A DNA stretch of 64,000 nt from positions 62,001 to 126,000 of the forward strand of contig DATBHG010000072.1 in assembly GCA_036557665.1 (NCBI GenBank), in the 5' to 3' direction. The stretch's first letter is position 1. The number at the start of each line of letters is the position of its first letter. Under the pieces are notes generated by a model. That model was not told the origin of the DNA, did no database searches, and saw nothing but the letters and a program-made list of their open reading frames with translations. Made by a program: the position numbers and the translations under genes. Positions 45,732-55,067 of this stretch are shown here, one piece after another. The DNA comes from VAZQ01 sp036557665 (GTDB taxonomy: Bacteria > Pseudomonadota > Alphaproteobacteria > Rhizobiales > Xanthobacteraceae).

Positions 45732-46117
45732 AGGAGCGCCCCAGCTTCGTGAAAAGATGTGACCAAAGTTGCGGGGCGCTTTCCGTATTGAAAATTCCCG
45801 GAACGCGTGGGGCTAGCTCGCGTTACGCTCCTATGGGTTGCAACCAACAAGAGAATCACCGGAGGCGCCTGTGCCGGAATGCTCCGTCCCGGATACGATG
45901 AGAGGGCGCCCTCTGGACAAGCTCCTCCTGGAGCTTGGCTGCCCGGACGTTGTCGCACCACCGGACGAGACCGCATTCACCCGTCGGGTCGGGGAGCTCA
46001 TTGCGCGCGCAGCGTTATCCGTGGGACGCCGCCACGGGTCGTCCGGACCTCCTGACCCGACGCGACCGTCACGTTCGAGGCCATGAGCTTCGCGCGCTTT
46101 TGTGCCGGCCTTGAGGC

Positions 46118-46381
46118 CTACATGCCGAGCAAGGCGGCGAGATCCTGGATCGAGACCAGGCGGTAGGTATAGATCGCGTACCACAGCATGAACACGACGG
46201 CGGACACGACCGTGTTCCACAGCAGCTTATGCTTGAGGTGAGGAACGGCAGGGGCACCGGGATCGGTGCCTTTCGTCGTCGTGCCGCTCTCCTCCTGACT
46301 GCGCACACCCCATGGCAGCACCGCAAACAGAACAGTCCACCATATGACGAAATAGATCGCGAGTGCGGTGCCCAGAGACAT
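46118..46381 (-). CDS. DUF1467 membrane protein
   Basis: 87 residues from ATG 46381 with GGAAGGA upstream. Two transmembrane helices (ALAIYFVIWWTVLFAVLPWGV and LLWNTVVSAVVFMLWYAIY) flank the polar loop SQEESGTTTKGTDPGAPAVPHLKHK, the DUF1467 pattern. In this order the gene normally lies between mce and proS; here ~2.7 kb of extra genes lie between it and proS. Function unknown. Confidence 0.92.
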   Translation of the reverse strand: MSLGTALAIYFVIWWTVLFAVLPWGVRSQEESGTTTKGTDPGAPAVPHLKHKLLWNTVVSAVVFMLWYAIYTYRLVSIQDLAALLGM

Positions 46382-46620
46382 TAATCCTTCCTTAAGCCTG
46401 AATCGGACCACCCGACAATCCCATGCGGAAGGCTGGGACAGGACCGCACGGAAAATCAGATGCTCGTTGTTGTTGGTTACTGCGCATCGGCACGCGTTTC
46501 ATGACCGAGTTCGGAATAAATACGGACGGTTAAGGTAAAAAGCAGCTCGAATTCACAGATCCGTATCGCAAAAGCACGATCGATGTTATCCATATCAGCC
46601 TGCGTGATGGAGAAAAACTA

Positions 46621-46953
46621 ATGACCCGCCGTCTATTCAATTACGGCCGCATCGCGGCTCTGCTGCTCTTCGGATCTTTCCTCGCACTCGGTACCGGCAC
46701 TCAACCCGCCGCTGCCGGCGGCTGGGGCTGCGGCTACGGCTGCGGCTATGCCCCCGCTCCCGTCATCGTGCAGCCGTCCTGCTCGTGCTGCGGATGCGGA
46801 GGCTACGGTTACGGCTATGGATATGGGTATGGGGCTTATGCCGGCTATGGTTATGGCTATGCCGCCCCCTATGCAGCATATGCCGATTATGACGTGGTTG
46901 CTCCGCGATACTATCGCCCCTATCGGGGGTGCTGGGGCCATCGCTGGTGCTAA
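46621..46953 (+). CDS. secreted Gly-Tyr-Cys-rich protein
   Basis: 110 residues. A signal peptide (IAALLLFGSFLALGTGTQPAAAG) is followed by a mature part composed almost only of Gly, Tyr, Ala and Cys. It has an 8-cysteine pattern: two in GWGCGYGCGY, four in SCSCCGCGG and two in CWGHRWC, around a (GY)n run. The gene is monocistronic and ends in a hairpin shared with mce. It could be an envelope structural or metal-binding protein; no family with known function is recognised. Confidence 0.75.
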   Translation: MTRRLFNYGRIAALLLFGSFLALGTGTQPAAAGGWGCGYGCGYAPAPVIVQPSCSCCGCGGYGYGYGYGYGAYAGYGYGYAAPYAAYADYDVVAPRYYRPYRGCWGHRWC

Positions 46954-46986
46954 AACCGTTCTGAGCATCGGCTGCGCCATTTGACA

Positions 46987-47016
46987 CTCGGCTTGCTGCT
47001 CCGGCAGCAAGCCGAG
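46987..47016 (+). terminator. bidirectional hairpin terminator
   Basis: Perfect inverted repeat CTCGGCTTGCTGC and complement, 13-bp arms, 4-nt TCCG loop. It lies between the convergent Gly-Tyr-Cys gene and mce and can serve both. Confidence 0.75.
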
Positions 47017-47060
47017 CTCGTTTATGCGGCCAGGGCCTCGCAAGCGGCGGCATCTCGTTA

Positions 47061-47465
47061 TCATGCCTGCTCGATCTCTATCAGGGTTCCGCAAAAATCC
47101 TTGGGATGGAGGAAGAGCACCGGTTTGCCGTGCGCTCCCATCCTCGGCTCGCCATCGCCGAGCACCCGCGCCCCTTCCGCTTTGAGCTTGTCGCGCGCGG
47201 CGCGAACGTCATCGACCTCATAGCAGACGTGGTGAATCCCGCCATCCGGATTGCGCTCGAGGAACCTGGCAATCGGCGATTCGCCGCCAAGCGGGGCGAT
47301 GAGCTCGATCTTGGTGTTCGGCAGCGTGATGAATACGGTGGTGACCCCGTGAACGGGTTGCGCCGCCGGCGCTGAAACCTCGGCGCCGAGCACGCGCCGG
47401 TACACCTCCGCAGCCTTGGCGATGTCGTGAACGGCAACTGCAACGTGGTTGAGACGTCCGATCAT
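47061..47465 (-). CDS. mce: methylmalonyl-CoA epimerase
   Basis: 134 residues. Vicinal oxygen chelate fold: IGRLNHVAVAVHDIAKAAEVYRRVLG with metal-ligand His, then ELIAPLGGESPIARFLERNPDGGIHHVCYEVDD and the final PKDFCGTLIEIEQ with Glu. It interconverts (R)- and (S)-methylmalonyl-CoA in propionyl-CoA metabolism. Position between RNase J and DUF1467 is conserved in this order. Confidence 0.95.
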   Translation of the reverse strand: MIGRLNHVAVAVHDIAKAAEVYRRVLGAEVSAPAAQPVHGVTTVFITLPNTKIELIAPLGGESPIARFLERNPDGGIHHVCYEVDDVRAARDKLKAEGARVLGDGEPRMGAHGKPVLFLHPKDFCGTLIEIEQA

Positions 47466-47527
47466 GCTTGCTCCAGCAAAGTCGCCCCCCGCAGCGCAGA
47501 CGCCCCCGTATCACGATGTCCAGAAGC

Positions 47528-49198
47528 TTACACTTCGATGACATGCACATGGCAAGTGGGCTTTTTGTTCCATGCGGCGCTCAGGGCTGCGCGAACGGCG
47601 CGCCGGATCGCCTCGGCCACAGTATCGGGATCGCGGCGATGGGCGCGCGGCAGGCTGTCGAAGGCCTCCATGGCCGCATCGAGCGCCATATCCGCGGTGC
47701 TGCGTCCTCTGGAAACGCTGGCCGGGATGCCGGTCAGCGTGATGGTGGCATCGCCTGCGAGCTCGCCTTTGCCGGTGAGCGCGACCGCCACGGAGACGAT
47801 CCCGGCAAAGCCCAATCGGCGCCGGTCAGCGACCGTACGCTCCTCGGCGCTCACCAGGAGTGAGCCGTCCCGGTAGACGCGCCCGGCCGGCACCTCGTCG
47901 ATCTTGTCGGCGGGGCCGGGAGCAAGCCGAATGAGCTCCCCGTCCCGGCAAACAAGCACATTCTTTACGCCCGCCGAGCGGGCAAGCTCGGCGTGGTCCG
48001 CCATATGCAGCGGCTCGCCGTGCACGGGAAGCAGCATCTGCGGGCGCACCCAGGAGATCAGCTCTCTGAGCTCGTCCCTGCGGGGATGACCTGAGGCATG
48101 CACGAGATGGGTCCGATCGGTGAGGACCTCCACTCCCTGGGCGATCAGGCCATTGATCACGCGCATTACGGCCTTCTCGTTCCCGGGGATTGCGCGCGAG
48201 GAAAAGATCACCCGATCGCCGCGTGCAAATGCCACGTCGGGGTGCTCGTCCTGGGCAATGCGCGAGAGGGCCGCGCGCACCTCGCCCTGACTGCCGGTGC
48301 AGAGCGCGAGGACCTTATCCGGCGGCAGATGGTCATAGGAATCGACCGAGCGAAACTCCTTGATGCCTTCCAGATATCCGGTCTCGCGTGCGACCTGGGC
48401 GATACGATCCATGGCGCGCCCGACCACGACCACCTCGCGCCCGCATGATGCCGCGGCCTGCGCCACCGCACGCATGCGCGCGACGTTCGATGCGAACGTG
48501 GTAACCGCGACCCGGCGCGGTGCGGTGCGGACGAGCTCGGCAAGACATTTTGCAACGTCGGCCTCCGACGGTGAGCGTCCCTCCCGTATGGCATTGGTAG
48601 AATCGCCGACGACCGCGAGGCAGCCCTCGTCGCCCAGCGCACGCAGCTTCGCTTCGTCGGTCTGCGGCGAGATGACGGGACTATGATCGATCTTCCAGTC
48701 GCCGGTGTGCAGCACGGTGCCGAGCGGCGTGCGGATGATCAGACCGTTCGACTCCGGTATCGAATGCGCCATGGAGACGAGCTCGATATCGAACGGACCG
48801 ACGGCAAAACGGCCTCCGAGCGGAACGATGTTGACGGGAATATCGGGCGCAGCCGCCTCCCCTGCCCTCTTGGCGGCGAGCAACGCGGCGGTGAAAGGCG
48901 TTGCATGCACCGGGATCTTCAGCTGCGGCCACAGATCGATGAGCGCGCCGAAATGGTCCTCGTGCGCGTGGGTGAGGACTAGGCCGAGGAGATTGCGCCG
49001 CTCTTCCACCAGATAACGGATGTCGGGAAGAATGACCTCGATGCCCGGCAGCTCGTCCCCGGCGAAAGCGACTCCCATGTCGACCGCGAGCCAGCTGCGC
49101 TGCGCCTCGGGGCCGAGACCATAAAGTGCGAGATTCATTCCAATCTCGCCCACTCCGCCGAGTGGCGCGAACACAAGCTGGTCGGCGGGCCCGGACAT
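47528..49198 (-). CDS. rnj: ribonuclease J
   Basis: 556 residues. Metallo-beta-lactamase/beta-CASP nuclease that processes and degrades mRNA and rRNA 5' ends. The HxHxDH metal motif is T-H77-A-H79-E-D81-H82; further conserved segments are LHTGDWKID, VVGDSTNA, GSQGEVRAAL and HASGHPRRDEL. The C-terminal ~100 residues form the RNase J extra domain. Start ATG 49198 is only 8 nt after birA, so no coaX lies between them, unlike many relatives. Confidence 0.94.
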   Translation of the reverse strand: MSGPADQLVFAPLGGVGEIGMNLALYGLGPEAQRSWLAVDMGVAFAGDELPGIEVILPDIRYLVEERRNLLGLVLTHAHEDHFGALIDLWPQLKIPVHATPFTAALLAAKRAGEAAAPDIPVNIVPLGGRFAVGPFDIELVSMAHSIPESNGLIIRTPLGTVLHTGDWKIDHSPVISPQTDEAKLRALGDEGCLAVVGDSTNAIREGRSPSEADVAKCLAELVRTAPRRVAVTTFASNVARMRAVAQAAASCGREVVVVGRAMDRIAQVARETGYLEGIKEFRSVDSYDHLPPDKVLALCTGSQGEVRAALSRIAQDEHPDVAFARGDRVIFSSRAIPGNEKAVMRVINGLIAQGVEVLTDRTHLVHASGHPRRDELRELISWVRPQMLLPVHGEPLHMADHAELARSAGVKNVLVCRDGELIRLAPGPADKIDEVPAGRVYRDGSLLVSAEERTVADRRRLGFAGIVSVAVALTGKGELAGDATITLTGIPASVSRGRSTADMALDAAMEAFDSLPRAHRRDPDTVAEAIRRAVRAALSAAWNKKPTCHVHVIEV

Positions 49199-49206
49199 GC
49201 GCGCGT

Positions 49207-49998
49207 TCAGCCGGCGTGTTCACGATCCGAGAGGATATCGGCATAAAGCGTGTCGCCGGCGGTGACGGTGGCAGCGCGACCATCCGGCAGGCGCAAGATC
49301 ATGTTGCCGGCAGCATCGAGCGTGTCGAAACGGCCGGACAAGTCACGGTCTCCCACCCGTACGCGTATGTCCTCGCCGAGGCGGGCCGCGCGGGCAATCC
49401 AGTCGTCGCGCACGATCGAAAATCCCGCCCCGGCAGCCCATTGCGCCAGCCGCTGCATCATCCTCACCGAGAGATCAGCGAGCAGTGCGGCGGGGGTGAC
49501 GGGGGCGCCCGCGGCCGCCAGGTCGGTCGCCGGATAATCCGTATCCGGTGGATGCGAGACGCAGTTCACTCCGACACCGATTGCGACCGCGGGAGCGTCA
49601 GCGACTTCCGCTTCGACCAGGATGCCGGCGAGCTTGGCCCCTCGCAGCAGGATGTCGTTTGGCCACTTGATGAAAAGCGCCGGCTCGACTGGTCTGGCGC
49701 ATGCCGCGATCGCGTCATGGACCGCGAGCGCCGCTACGAGCGAAAGCTGAGGCCAGGCCACGCAAGCGCCCGGCAGAGCCGGCGCAGTGAGCAGGAGGCT
49801 GGCATAAAGATTTCCGGGCGGCGAGGCCCAGCGCCGGCCGCGCCGGCCGCGCCCCTCGGTCTGTCGCGCAGCGACCACCCACAGAGGCCCGCACTCTCCG
49901 CGGCGCGCCAAGCTCAACGCTTCCGCGTTGGTCGAGCCCAGCGCTTCATGCGCGACGAGGCGTATGCCTGCCGCGGTCGCAATGGGATGAGGCTCCAT
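49207..49998 (-). CDS. birA: biotin--[acetyl-CoA-carboxylase] ligase
   Basis: 263 residues. Catalytic BirA domain: STNAEALSLARRGECG, the biotinyl-AMP loop GRGRRGRRWASPPGNLYASL and KWPNDILL with the catalytic lysine. The N-terminal repressor HTH of E. coli BirA is absent, so it is a group I ligase without biotin-operon DNA binding. It is 5 nt downstream of nuoN, a common arrangement in Hyphomicrobiales, and may be transcribed with nuo. Confidence 0.94.
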   Translation of the reverse strand: MEPHPIATAAGIRLVAHEALGSTNAEALSLARRGECGPLWVVAARQTEGRGRRGRRWASPPGNLYASLLLTAPALPGACVAWPQLSLVAALAVHDAIAACARPVEPALFIKWPNDILLRGAKLAGILVEAEVADAPAVAIGVGVNCVSHPPDTDYPATDLAAAGAPVTPAALLADLSVRMMQRLAQWAAGAGFSIVRDDWIARAARLGEDIRVRVGDRDLSGRFDTLDAAGNMILRLPDGRAATVTAGDTLYADILSDREHAG

Positions 49999-50003
49999 CG
50001 CAG

Positions 50004-51443
50004 CTAGAACAATGAGCGCGCGGCCGTGCTCGCGGCTTGCACCAGAGGCGCAGGATAGATGAAGAACAACAGATTGAACAGGCCGGTGATCGCCAGCACG
50101 GCCCCAAGCTCGCGCGGCATCGGCTCAAATCGCGGGGCGGGCTCGTCGAAATACATGATCTTGACGATGGAGAGATAGTAGTACGCCCCTACCACGCTGG
50201 TGACGACACCGATCACGGCGATGGTGAAAAGGCCAGCTTTGACAGCAGCGAGGAACACATAGAACTTGGCGAAGAAGCCTGCGAGCGGCGGAATGCCGGC
50301 CAACGAGAACAGAAGCATGGCGAGAAAGAACGCCATCGTCGGCTTGGTGCGCGCAAGGCCGGCGAGATCCCGGATGTCCTCCACCATTCCCGCCTCGCGC
50401 CGCATCGCCAGAATGCAGGCAAAAGTTCCAAGCGTCATCGCGAGATAGATCGCCACGTAGACGAGGACCCCCTGCACGCCTTCAGGGGTGCCGGCAGCAA
50501 GGCCGATGAGTGCAAATCCCATGTGGCCGATCGAGGAATACGCCATCAGCCGCTTGAAGTTCCGTTGCCCGATGGCGGCGAAGGCCCCAAGCGCCATGGA
50601 GGCGATCGAGACGAACACCACGATCTGCTGCCATTGCTCGAGCAAGCCGGGGAACGCCACGATGGTGGGGCGCACGAACATGGCGATGCCGGCCATCTTC
50701 GGGGCGGCGGCAAAGAAGGCCGTGACCGGCGTCGGTGCGCCCTCGTATACGTCGGGCGTCCACATATGGAACGGCACGGCTGAGACCTTGAAACAGAAGC
50801 CGGCGAGCAAAAATACCAGCCCGAAAACAAGACCGAGACTCGGCTCCCGCGCAGCCTTGGCAATACCGGCAAACGACACCGTGCCGGTAAAGCCGTAAAC
50901 CAAAGAAGCCCCGTACAGCAGCATCCCGGAGGAGAGCGCTCCAAGCACGAAATATTTGAGCCCCGCCTCGGTCGAGCGGACGGAGTCGCGGTTGATTGCC
51001 GCGACCACATAGAGCGCGAGGCTCATGAGCTCGAGCCCAAGATAGAGCGCGATGAGGTCGCCCGCGGAAATGAGGATCATCATGCCGGCGGTCGCCAGCA
51101 GGATCAGTACCGGAAATTCGAACCGCTGCTGATTCTCACGGACGAGATAATCGAACGACATGAGGATCGCCGCGGCCGAGCCGGTGAGCGCCAGCAGCTT
51201 GAGGAACCGGGCAAAATCGTCGAGCACGAAGCTGCCGCCGAAGCTCACCAGCGTCCCCGACGGGAGCCACACCACGAGGGCTCCGGTGACGATCAGCAGC
51301 AGAATTGCCGCGCTCTCGATCGCGCCGGCGCTCTCGCGGCGGCGGAAAACGCCGGCGAGCAGCAGCAGCATCGCCCCGAGGAGCAGGACGAGCTCCGGGA
51401 GCGCCGGCAGCAAATCCGGAACCGCATCCATCTGCGTCGTCAT
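50004..51443 (-). CDS. nuoN: NADH-quinone oxidoreductase subunit N
   Basis: 479 residues from ATG 51443, overlapping nuoM by 4 bp (ATGA). About 14 helices of the Mrp-antiporter-type proton channel. Family segments: LELMSLALYVVAAINRD with the key Glu, LKYFVLGALSSGMLLYGASLVYGFTG, HMWTPDVYEGAPTPVTAFFA and QRNFKRLMAYSSIGHMGFALIG. Last nuo gene of complex I before birA. Confidence 0.96.
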   Translation of the reverse strand: MTTQMDAVPDLLPALPELVLLLGAMLLLLAGVFRRRESAGAIESAAILLLIVTGALVVWLPSGTLVSFGGSFVLDDFARFLKLLALTGSAAAILMSFDYLVRENQQRFEFPVLILLATAGMMILISAGDLIALYLGLELMSLALYVVAAINRDSVRSTEAGLKYFVLGALSSGMLLYGASLVYGFTGTVSFAGIAKAAREPSLGLVFGLVFLLAGFCFKVSAVPFHMWTPDVYEGAPTPVTAFFAAAPKMAGIAMFVRPTIVAFPGLLEQWQQIVVFVSIASMALGAFAAIGQRNFKRLMAYSSIGHMGFALIGLAAGTPEGVQGVLVYVAIYLAMTLGTFACILAMRREAGMVEDIRDLAGLARTKPTMAFFLAMLLFSLAGIPPLAGFFAKFYVFLAAVKAGLFTIAVIGVVTSVVGAYYYLSIVKIMYFDEPAPRFEPMPRELGAVLAITGLFNLLFFIYPAPLVQAASTAARSLF

Positions 51444-52951
51444 GGCCTCCCCCGCAACGCGGCCGTAGTGGTTGCCTCGAGCGCGTGGCTGTAGCTGTCC
51501 AGGAGCTGCGCCACGGATGCCGATGACATGTCGAGCACCGGCTTGGGATAGATGCCGAGCAGGATGGTCAGGGCGACGAGCGGTCCGAGCGTGATCATCT
51601 CGCGGTAGTCGAGGTCCCTGATGGCGGCAAGATTCTGTTTGGTCAGCGGCCCGAACACCACCTTGCGGTAGAGCCACAGCGCGTAGGCTGCCGAAAGTAT
51701 GGTGCCGATCGTCGCCAAGGTCGCGACCAGATTATTCACCCGGAACGTGCCGATAAGGCTGAGAAACTCGCCTATGAAACCCGTGGTGCCGGGCAGCCCG
51801 ACATTGGCGAGGGTGAACACCATGAAGGCGGCGGCATAAAGCGGCATGCGATTGACCAAGCCGCCATAGGCCGCGATCTCGCGGGTGTGCATGCGGTCGT
51901 AGACGACGCCAACGCACAAGAACAAGGCCGCCGAGACCAGACCATGGGAGATCATCTGAAAGATGCCGCCGGCTACTCCCTGCGTGGTCGCCGCGAAAAT
52001 TCCCATCGTTACGAAGCCCATATGCGCGACGGAGGAATAGGCAATGAGCTTCTTCATGTCCTCCTGCGCCAGCGCCACGAGCGAGGTGTAGATGACCGCC
52101 ACCACCGAGAGCGCGTAGATGAGCGGGGCCAGATCGTGCGAAGCGACGGGGAACATCGGCAGCGAGAAGCGAAGGAAGCCATAGCCTCCCATCTTCAGCA
52201 GAATGGCAGCAAGGATCACCGAGCCGGCGGTGGGCGCCTCGACATGGGCATCCGGCAGCCAGGTATGCACGGGCCACATCGGCAACTTCACGGCGAAGGA
52301 AGCGAGGAACGCGAGCCATGCCCAGGTCTGCAGGCTGCGCGGGAACCCGTGATGCAGCAGCGCAGCAATGTCGGCCGTTCCGGCGTCCCAGTACATGGCC
52401 ATTATGGCCAGCAGCATCAGCACGGAGCCGAGCAGGGTGTAGAGGAAGAACTTGAAGCTGGCATAGACGCGGCGCGGGCCGCCCCACACGCCGATGATGA
52501 GGAACATGGGGATGAGCCCGCCCTCGAAGAAGAGATAGAACAGCACGAGATCGAGCGCGGCGAAGGTGCCCACCATCAGGGTCTCGAGCACCAGAAAGGC
52601 CACCATGTACTCTTTGACGCGCCGCTGGATGGGATTCCAGCTGGCAATGATGCAGATCGGCATCAGCCCGGTGGTCAGCACGACGAAAGGCAGCGAAATG
52701 CCGTCGACGCCCATATGATAGGTGATGGCTCCGCCAAGCCAGGGCTGCTTCTCGACGAACTGAAACTCGGAGGAGGTCGGATCGAAATGGTAGAGCAGCA
52801 TCAGCGAGATGGCGAACGTGACCAGCGTGGTCCACAGCGCGATCCAGCGCGCGTTGCGTTGCTCGGCCTTTCCCTCGCCCGGCAGCGCCATGACGAGCAG
52901 CGCGCCGAGAAGCGGCAGGAACGTGGTAACGGACAGAATCGGCCAGCTCAT
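51440..52951 (-). CDS. nuoM: NADH-quinone oxidoreductase subunit M
   Basis: 503 residues with about 14 helices. Antiporter-like proton-pumping subunit of complex I. Segments GVDGISLPFVVLTTGLMPICII, FFEGGLIPMFLIIGVWGG with the conserved Glu, MWPVHTWLPDAHVEAPTAGSVILA and QEDMKKLIAYSSVAHMGFVTMG are present. It is 1 nt from nuoL and overlaps nuoN. Confidence 0.97.
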   Translation of the reverse strand: MSWPILSVTTFLPLLGALLVMALPGEGKAEQRNARWIALWTTLVTFAISLMLLYHFDPTSSEFQFVEKQPWLGGAITYHMGVDGISLPFVVLTTGLMPICIIASWNPIQRRVKEYMVAFLVLETLMVGTFAALDLVLFYLFFEGGLIPMFLIIGVWGGPRRVYASFKFFLYTLLGSVLMLLAIMAMYWDAGTADIAALLHHGFPRSLQTWAWLAFLASFAVKLPMWPVHTWLPDAHVEAPTAGSVILAAILLKMGGYGFLRFSLPMFPVASHDLAPLIYALSVVAVIYTSLVALAQEDMKKLIAYSSVAHMGFVTMGIFAATTQGVAGGIFQMISHGLVSAALFLCVGVVYDRMHTREIAAYGGLVNRMPLYAAAFMVFTLANVGLPGTTGFIGEFLSLIGTFRVNNLVATLATIGTILSAAYALWLYRKVVFGPLTKQNLAAIRDLDYREMITLGPLVALTILLGIYPKPVLDMSSASVAQLLDSYSHALEATTTAALRGRP

Positions 52952-52952
52952 T

Positions 52953-55055
52953 TCAGCCGACCCGGCCGCCGAACATGAACCAGGTGATGAATGCCGCCAC
53001 GCCGATCAGCATGGCGAAAGCGTAGTGGTAGAGGTATCCGGTCTGCAGCCGGATGGCGCCCTGCGTGACCTCGAGCACGCGGGCGGAGATGCCGTCCGGC
53101 CCGAAGCCGTCGATCAGCCAGCCGTCGCCGCCCTTCCACAACAGGCGTGCGAGCCACAGAGTCGGACGCACGATGAGGGCATCATAGATCTCGTCGAAGT
53201 ACCATTTGTTGAGCAGGAAACGATAGAGCGCCGCGTGCTGGCGCGCGAGCTCGGCCGGCAGCTGCGGGCGGCGCATGTAGAATTCCCAGGCGATCAGGAA
53301 GCCGATTGCCATCATCACCGTCGGGAGCGCTTCGACCAGGTACGGCGGGCGGTGCGTCTCCTGGAGGACTCCGCCGTCCCGCGCAAATTTCAGCGAGTCG
53401 CGGAAGAACTCGGTCACGCCGTGACCGGCGAACACGTCCTGGAACGGAAAGCCGGAGAAGATCGACCCGACCGCCAAAACCCCGAGCGGGATGATCATGA
53501 CCAAGGGACTCTCACGCGCCTCCTCGTAGTGGCGGTAGTCGTGCGGGCTGCCATGAAAGGTAAGGAGGACGAGCCGCCAGGAATAAAAGGCGGTCAGCGC
53601 GGCCGCGATCGCGGTCGCCCAGAAAGCGTACTGCGCCATCGGGTTATGCGCCGCATAGGCGGCCTCGATTATCGCATCCTTGGAGAAATAGCCGGCCGTC
53701 AGCGGAAAGCCAGTGAGCGACAGCGTGCCGACCAGCATGGTCCAATAGGTGAATGGAAGGCGGTCTTTGAGGCCGCCCATGCGCCTGATGTCCTGCTCAT
53801 GATGCATGGCGATGATCACCGAGCCGGAGCCGAGGAACAGAAGTGCCTTGAAGAATGCATGCGTGAAAAGGTGGAACATGCCCACCGAATAGGCGCCGGC
53901 GCCCATGGCAACGAACATGTAGCCGAGCTGCGAGCAGGTCGAATAGGCGATGATCTTCTTGATGTCGTTCTGGACGAGCCCGATCGAGGCGGCAAAAAAC
54001 GCGGTGGTCGCTCCTATGAACGTAACAAAGGTCTGCGCTGCGGGGGCGAGATCGAACAACGGCGAGAGTCGCGCCACCATGAACACTCCCGCCGTCACCA
54101 TGGTCGCGGCATGGATCAACGCCGATACCGGGGTCGGTCCTTCCATCGCATCGGGCAACCAGGTGTGCAGCAGGAACTGGGCCGACTTGCCCATTGCACC
54201 CATGAACAGAAGCAGGCAGATCAGGGTGAGCGCATCCACATTCGCGCCCAGGAAGTGAATGGTCTTGCCGGTCAGTGCCGGCGCCTGCGCGAATATGGTG
54301 TCGAGGTCGATGGCCCCGGTGAGCGCAAACACGGCGAAGATGCCGAGCGAAAACCCGAAATCGCCGATGCGGTTGACGACGAACGCCTTGATCGCGGCCG
54401 CGTTCGCTTCCGGCTTGTGGTACCAGAACCCGATGAGCAGATAGCTCATGAGCCCCACCCCTTCCCAGCCGAAGAACAACTGCACCAGGTTGTCCGCGGT
54501 CACCAGCATCAGCATCGCGAAGGTGAAGAGCGAGAGATAGGCGAAGAACCGCGGACGGTACGGATCGTCCTCCATGTAGCCGATGGAGTAGAGGTGCACG
54601 AAAGCCGAGATGGTTCCGACCACGACCAGCATGACCGCGGTCAGGGTATCGATGCGCAGCGCCCACTCGACCTTCAGATCGCCCGAGACGATCCAGGGAA
54701 ACAGGCTCACGCGTGCGTCGTGATGGGCAAATCCGACATCCACGAAGGCCACCCAGGACAGCAGCATGGACGCGAACAGCAAGACCGTGGTGACAAGCTC
54801 TGCGGGTCGAGAGCCGCCGGCGGCGGCGGACTGCTGCGCGGCTGGCTCCATCCCCGAATGCGGCAGGCCGGCAGCATGCGACTCCAAGGGCGACGGCGCG
54901 CCGCGAGCGGCACCTTCATCGACCGGCCCGTGCGCGTGATCCTCCGCGCCGGAGGCGGGCGTACCGCCGGGGTGACGCGCATGCGCGCCCGCAAGGCTGA
55001 TCAGGGCGGCGATGATCGCGCCCAGGAGCGGCAGGAAAACAATGGCCTGATACAT
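52953..55055 (-). CDS. nuoL: NADH-quinone oxidoreductase subunit L
   Basis: 700 residues. Antiporter-like subunit of complex I with 16 helices and the long C-terminal lateral helix. Segments FFGWEGVGLMSYLLIGFWYHKPEAN, LHTWLPDAMEGPTPVSALIHAATMVTAGVFM and QNDIKKIIAYSTCSQLGYMFVAMG are standard. Residues ~22-86 are an Ala/Gly/His-rich hydrophilic insertion after the first helix (GGTPASGAEDHAHGPVDEG and on), longer than in E. coli NuoL. It starts 12 nt after the nuoK stop. Confidence 0.97.
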   Translation of the reverse strand: MYQAIVFLPLLGAIIAALISLAGAHARHPGGTPASGAEDHAHGPVDEGAARGAPSPLESHAAGLPHSGMEPAAQQSAAAGGSRPAELVTTVLLFASMLLSWVAFVDVGFAHHDARVSLFPWIVSGDLKVEWALRIDTLTAVMLVVVGTISAFVHLYSIGYMEDDPYRPRFFAYLSLFTFAMLMLVTADNLVQLFFGWEGVGLMSYLLIGFWYHKPEANAAAIKAFVVNRIGDFGFSLGIFAVFALTGAIDLDTIFAQAPALTGKTIHFLGANVDALTLICLLLFMGAMGKSAQFLLHTWLPDAMEGPTPVSALIHAATMVTAGVFMVARLSPLFDLAPAAQTFVTFIGATTAFFAASIGLVQNDIKKIIAYSTCSQLGYMFVAMGAGAYSVGMFHLFTHAFFKALLFLGSGSVIIAMHHEQDIRRMGGLKDRLPFTYWTMLVGTLSLTGFPLTAGYFSKDAIIEAAYAAHNPMAQYAFWATAIAAALTAFYSWRLVLLTFHGSPHDYRHYEEARESPLVMIIPLGVLAVGSIFSGFPFQDVFAGHGVTEFFRDSLKFARDGGVLQETHRPPYLVEALPTVMMAIGFLIAWEFYMRRPQLPAELARQHAALYRFLLNKWYFDEIYDALIVRPTLWLARLLWKGGDGWLIDGFGPDGISARVLEVTQGAIRLQTGYLYHYAFAMLIGVAAFITWFMFGGRVG

Positions 55056-55067
55056 ACCCGCTGCGCC

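Noticed and set aside
45838..46086. 82-codon + frame downstream of the DHFR-like gene
   Set aside because: A short helix-like stretch (ALDKLLLELG-type) is not enough; no clear start site and the tail is low-complexity.
46797..46870. Short GGCTATGGATATGGG-type DNA repeats as a CRISPR array
   Set aside because: They are codon repeats for Gly-Tyr in a secreted protein, without spacers or cas genes.
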